Shown: piece after piece, positions 61,402-64,000 of the stretch
Layout: each line of letters opens with the position of its first letter
Position numbering within the stretch: the first letter of the stretch is position 1
Assembly: GCA_000827265.1 (NCBI GenBank)
Contig: KN834799.1
Span: 246,475 to 310,474, forward strand
Source of the DNA: Collybiopsis luxurians FD-317 M1
Taxonomy: Eukaryota > Basidiomycota > Agaricomycetes > Agaricales > Omphalotaceae
Reading direction: 5' to 3'
DNA: 64,000 nt
Program-made: the position numbers and the translations under genes
Notes under the pieces: model-generated
What the model was told of the DNA's origin: nothing
The model's database searches: none
Seen by the model: the letters and a program-made list of their open reading frames with translations, nothing else

Positions 61402-62105
61402 CACTATGACTGGTCCGATTTTTCTCAGCCGTAATTATTACCGTAAATAGATTCGTAATAAATAATTATTTTCGACCGAGAAAATGCTCGGAATAGCCCC
61501 CGTCCTAACTGCTAACCAACCCTAACCAAACCCTAACCAGCTAACCGGGCATGCCTGCGGCGTGCAAAAACCCTAACCAACCTAACCAAACTGCCCGAGC
61601 GCCTATCGTCATCAGTGTGAGAGCTTACATAAACTTTGTGCGGGCAGGGTTTTCGAAATTGGGAAACTGTGAGCGCTCATCTTGGGCACTCTCTGACTAC
61701 TCAGCTGAGTTTCTCACCTGGTCCTGGGCTGAACCCAGCGGGTCCAGCCAGGACCTGCCCATTGTGTTTCCCCAGGCGTAATTACAATCATTTTACGACC
61801 GAAAAAAGAATTTAATTGCCGGCAAAATCTAAATTAAATAACAAAGAAAATTCAAAAGCCTTTACGGGCGAAATTTGGAAACAATAATGGCCAAAATTGA
61901 TGTCTTTTATCAATTGAAATTAAAAGGGAATAACAAATCCTTTTTCGGCTGAAATTCAATTTTAATTGTCATCTTTTTTTCGATTATAGTTTCGGGCGAA
62001 AAAAGGTCCGAATTCTGAGTGTTTTTTTTGGTCGAAAATAATTATTTATTATGAATCTATTTACGGTAATAATTACGGCCGAGAAAAATTGGACCAGTCA
62101 TAGTG
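61402..62105. mobile_element. CACTA-like MITE, 704 bases
   Basis: The ends are CACTATGACTGGTCC and its inverse GGACCAGTCATAGTG. The terminal inverted repeats extend about 76 bases with three mismatches. The flanks carry a 3-base target duplication ATT (61399-61401 and 62106-62108), as expected for CACTA/EnSpm elements. No transposase is present. The interior has telomere-like CCCTAACC words and AT-rich subrepeats containing GACCGAAAA and GGGCGAAA. Confidence 0.85.
61513..61592. repeat. Degenerate CCCTAACC telomere-like tract inside the MITE
   Basis: About six CCTAACC-type units, spaced by A, AA or short gaps. The arrangement is too irregular and too internal to be a telomere. Confidence 0.75.
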
Positions 62106-62108
62106 ATT

Positions 62109-63361
62109 GTGATAAGCATAAGTACGAACAGGTAAGGCATATATAATGGAGCTTGACAATTGTCTATGTATCCCCCCTTCGAGTGAGTACCATTTTCCCA
62201 ACATTATAAATCGAATGTGAGTATAAATCAACGTACTGCACCTCTACTTTGGGCGGGGTGAACATTGGTTCCATTTGACACAACTGTTTCTTTTCAATAT
62301 CTATCTTTCTCATCAATTACTGAGCCACCATCCTCTGCAGAACCTTTTATAGCAGCATAAATCTTGCATCTGTCACACCCCCATTGATCACTGCAGCGCA
62401 GCAACACTAGGCACACAATTGAGCGATGCTACTCCCTTTAGGCTTTGAGACTGTTGAACTTGTCAGCTGAGCTACAGTAATTTACTGTATTTAGTGTAGG
62501 AGCCTTTATTGTCGGGGTCATTTAAGCAACTACTAGACTCACACACAGATTGATTTCAGTAGTCGACTAATTCCTCTTTCCGAAGCGTGCTATGTTGGGG
62601 TACCAGGGGGCGTCAAATTTTTATGCTACTACTTATTTAAACACCAAGCCACTGGTATCACAGTACAAAATCAAGTCTGAGCTCAACTACAATATCTACA
62701 GTGCCGGTATTGAAATAAATAAAACTGTTGCCTGTAACCCTTCCGAATGCGAGGCGGATGCAGCAGCTAGGGCAGCTTGGGTGCTCTTGGTGGCTTAGGT
62801 GCAGTTGGCGGCTTGATTGCCCTTGGGAGCCGGTAGGTGGAATTATGCGTCCGTGCATCCATGTATATGTGTATGCATCCATGCATCCATCTCAAATTAT
62901 ATAAAGTAAATTCAAGTACTTTTCACAATAACTATGTACTCTATGCATTGAATACTTCCAATATAAAGTTTGCAAGCCATTATTGATTGATCAAGAAGTG
63001 TGAAAATTTGAAAATAGAAGTCAAATTGTTCAATTTGAGTTTATATATAGGACACATTATTTGGACACATTGGATGCATCAAGATATTGATGCGTGTGGA
63101 TGTGTATCAGTGCATATCAGTGCATCCAAGGCTGATGTGTCCAGTGCGTCCAGTGTGTCCTAAGTGCATTCAGAGTGCATCCTCTGATATTTCAATAGAT
63201 ATAGGTCTAATAGTGTATGTACATCCTTAATTAATGGTTATATACACTTTGTGCTTGGTAAAATAAGTGGTACAGAGGACTAAGCTTTATCAATTGATAG
63301 CCCTTGGTAATGAAGATTTAGGTCATCAAGGGGAGTTGTTTACGCTGTTTGTAACCACAGC
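62109..63361. other. AT-rich intergenic region
   Basis: No supported gene. It contains GTGCATC/GTGTCC low-complexity wording near 63050-63185 and CATCCATG repeats near 62855-62890. Confidence 0.45.
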
Positions 63362-63492
63362 CACTGCAGATTATTATCACTGATAGCCTGAGGGATTTAT
63401 AACCTGTGCAGCATTATGTTTTTTCCACCGCAGATTATTATCATTGATAGCTTGAGAGATTTATCAACCTGTGCAGCATTATGATTTTTTCC
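63362..63492. repeat. Tandem duplication of ~67 bases
   Basis: The unit GCAGATTATTATCACTGATAG through GTGCAGCATTATG at about 63366-63418 is repeated at 63433-63483 with a few changes. It lies about 200 bases upstream of the partial gene at the edge. Confidence 0.8.
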
Positions 63493-63694
63493 TATCATAT
63501 ATATTTGAAATTCTACATCTAGGTATATATATAGCCATTTAGCATACCCTCAGGAATAACACTTTCACTTCCTTTCTCTGTCCTGTCATTTACAGTATAC
63601 GCTGCCAATCTTATGTCTCAGGTGTGACAATACTCCACATTTCTATTATCCCCCTCTCATGTAAATTGTACAACACTCCCCTGTTCAGCATTTT

Positions 63695-63913
63695 TTGGCA
63701 GGTTCTATGAACTCAGGATCTATTCCTTGGCTTGGATGTGTTGTACAAGTCATCTGTGGGCCCAACAAGACTTGTCAAGGAATGGTCAAAGATGTTAACT
63801 GCACCTCCACCATTAGTGGTCTCTCTCTGAGATTGGAGCTGTCACTTAGCACCTCCCATGGTGTGAATCCTCTGATTACTGTAGAGTATGAGGATGTACA
63901 TGAGGTTCAGTAA
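63695..63913 (+). CDS. Partial gene at window edge, unknown
   Basis: One exon encodes PWLGCVVQVICGPNKTCQGM, VKDVNCTSTISGLSLRLELS and VEYEDVHEV. It probably ends at the GTAAGT donor at 63909 and continues outside the window. The pattern G..V.V..GP.K...G.VKDVN is like a small beta-barrel (KOW/SH3-type) domain that I recall from repetitive Agaricomycete genes, some transposon-linked. The start is uncertain; an upstream ATGTCTCAG exon near 63614 is possible but I could not join it in phase. Confidence 0.4.
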   Translation: MAGSMNSGSIPWLGCVVQVICGPNKTCQGMVKDVNCTSTISGLSLRLELSLSTSHGVNPLITVEYEDVHEVQ

Positions 63914-64000
63914 GTCTCATTATATCATTCATTCTTCTATGTGCTCATTGAAATATCTCAGCACTTGGAGAACACTGGCTTAGACATATCCATTAAACAG

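Noticed and set aside
61500..61600. Chromosome end (telomere)
   Set aside because: The CCCTAACC words are few, irregular and enclosed by MITE ends, and unique DNA continues on both sides.
62592..62882. Overlapping frames on both strands
   Set aside because: Composition resembles the surrounding CATCCATG repeats and there is no coding signal.

Overview
The window looks like nuclear DNA of a filamentous basidiomycete, most likely an Agaricomycete. Nearly every convincing gene is split by 38-90 base GT..AG introns. Several products belong to families I know from mushroom-forming fungi: a DUF6534-type seven-helix protein, a secreted W/P-rich glycoprotein, and small secreted proteins. Others are ordinary fungal families: a short-chain dehydrogenase-like membrane protein, an old yellow enzyme and an FHA-domain protein. 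All gene models here were spliced by eye from the sequence; nothing was searched.

From 2867 to about 45940 the window is a mosaic of large tandem segmental duplications. Unit I (2867-19228) and unit III (25733-45940) share the same block order: alpha, beta (gene F), gamma (gene A), delta, epsilon (genes S, P, P, SDR, coiled-coil end). Unit II (19229-25481) keeps only beta and gamma, and a 250-base scrap of a P gene sits between units II and III. Unit III also holds about 3.9 kb of single-copy DNA (34160-37925), with a single-pass membrane protein and a broken carboxypeptidase. A roughly 1.6 kb repeat-rich insertion (8615-10225) splits the F-A pair of unit I.

The most interesting content is a convergent pair of unrecognised genes repeated three times: F (plus strand; 7237, 21799, 30371) facing A (minus strand; 10602, 23813, 31845). 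Every copy keeps open frames and conserved intron positions although the DNA around it has decayed. Two longer family A members stand outside the pairs (A1 at 542-2200, A5 at 59952-61209). All five A proteins have an N-terminal helical-looking domain and a short motif around A-E-R-D. The paired copies end in a basic tail, and the unpaired copies in a long S/T/P-rich region plus a conserved extra exon. Function is unknown. Rapid expansion, pairing and tail swapping would fit a self/non-self or conflict system, but that is inference.

The epsilon block carries two kinds of secreted protein: S1/S2 (about 240 aa) and P1-P4 (126-139 aa, each with a TATA box 80-100 bases upstream). These are intact in both copies. 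The SDR gene is intact only at 43082-44652 and is a pseudogene at 17775-19051.

The right third (45.5-64 kb) is mostly single copy: a coiled-coil protein, an FHA protein, a 605 aa secreted protein, a many-exon DUF6534 gene, an old yellow enzyme with a decayed tail copy nearby, gene A5, a CACTA-like MITE with a 3-base target duplication, and a partial gene at the edge.
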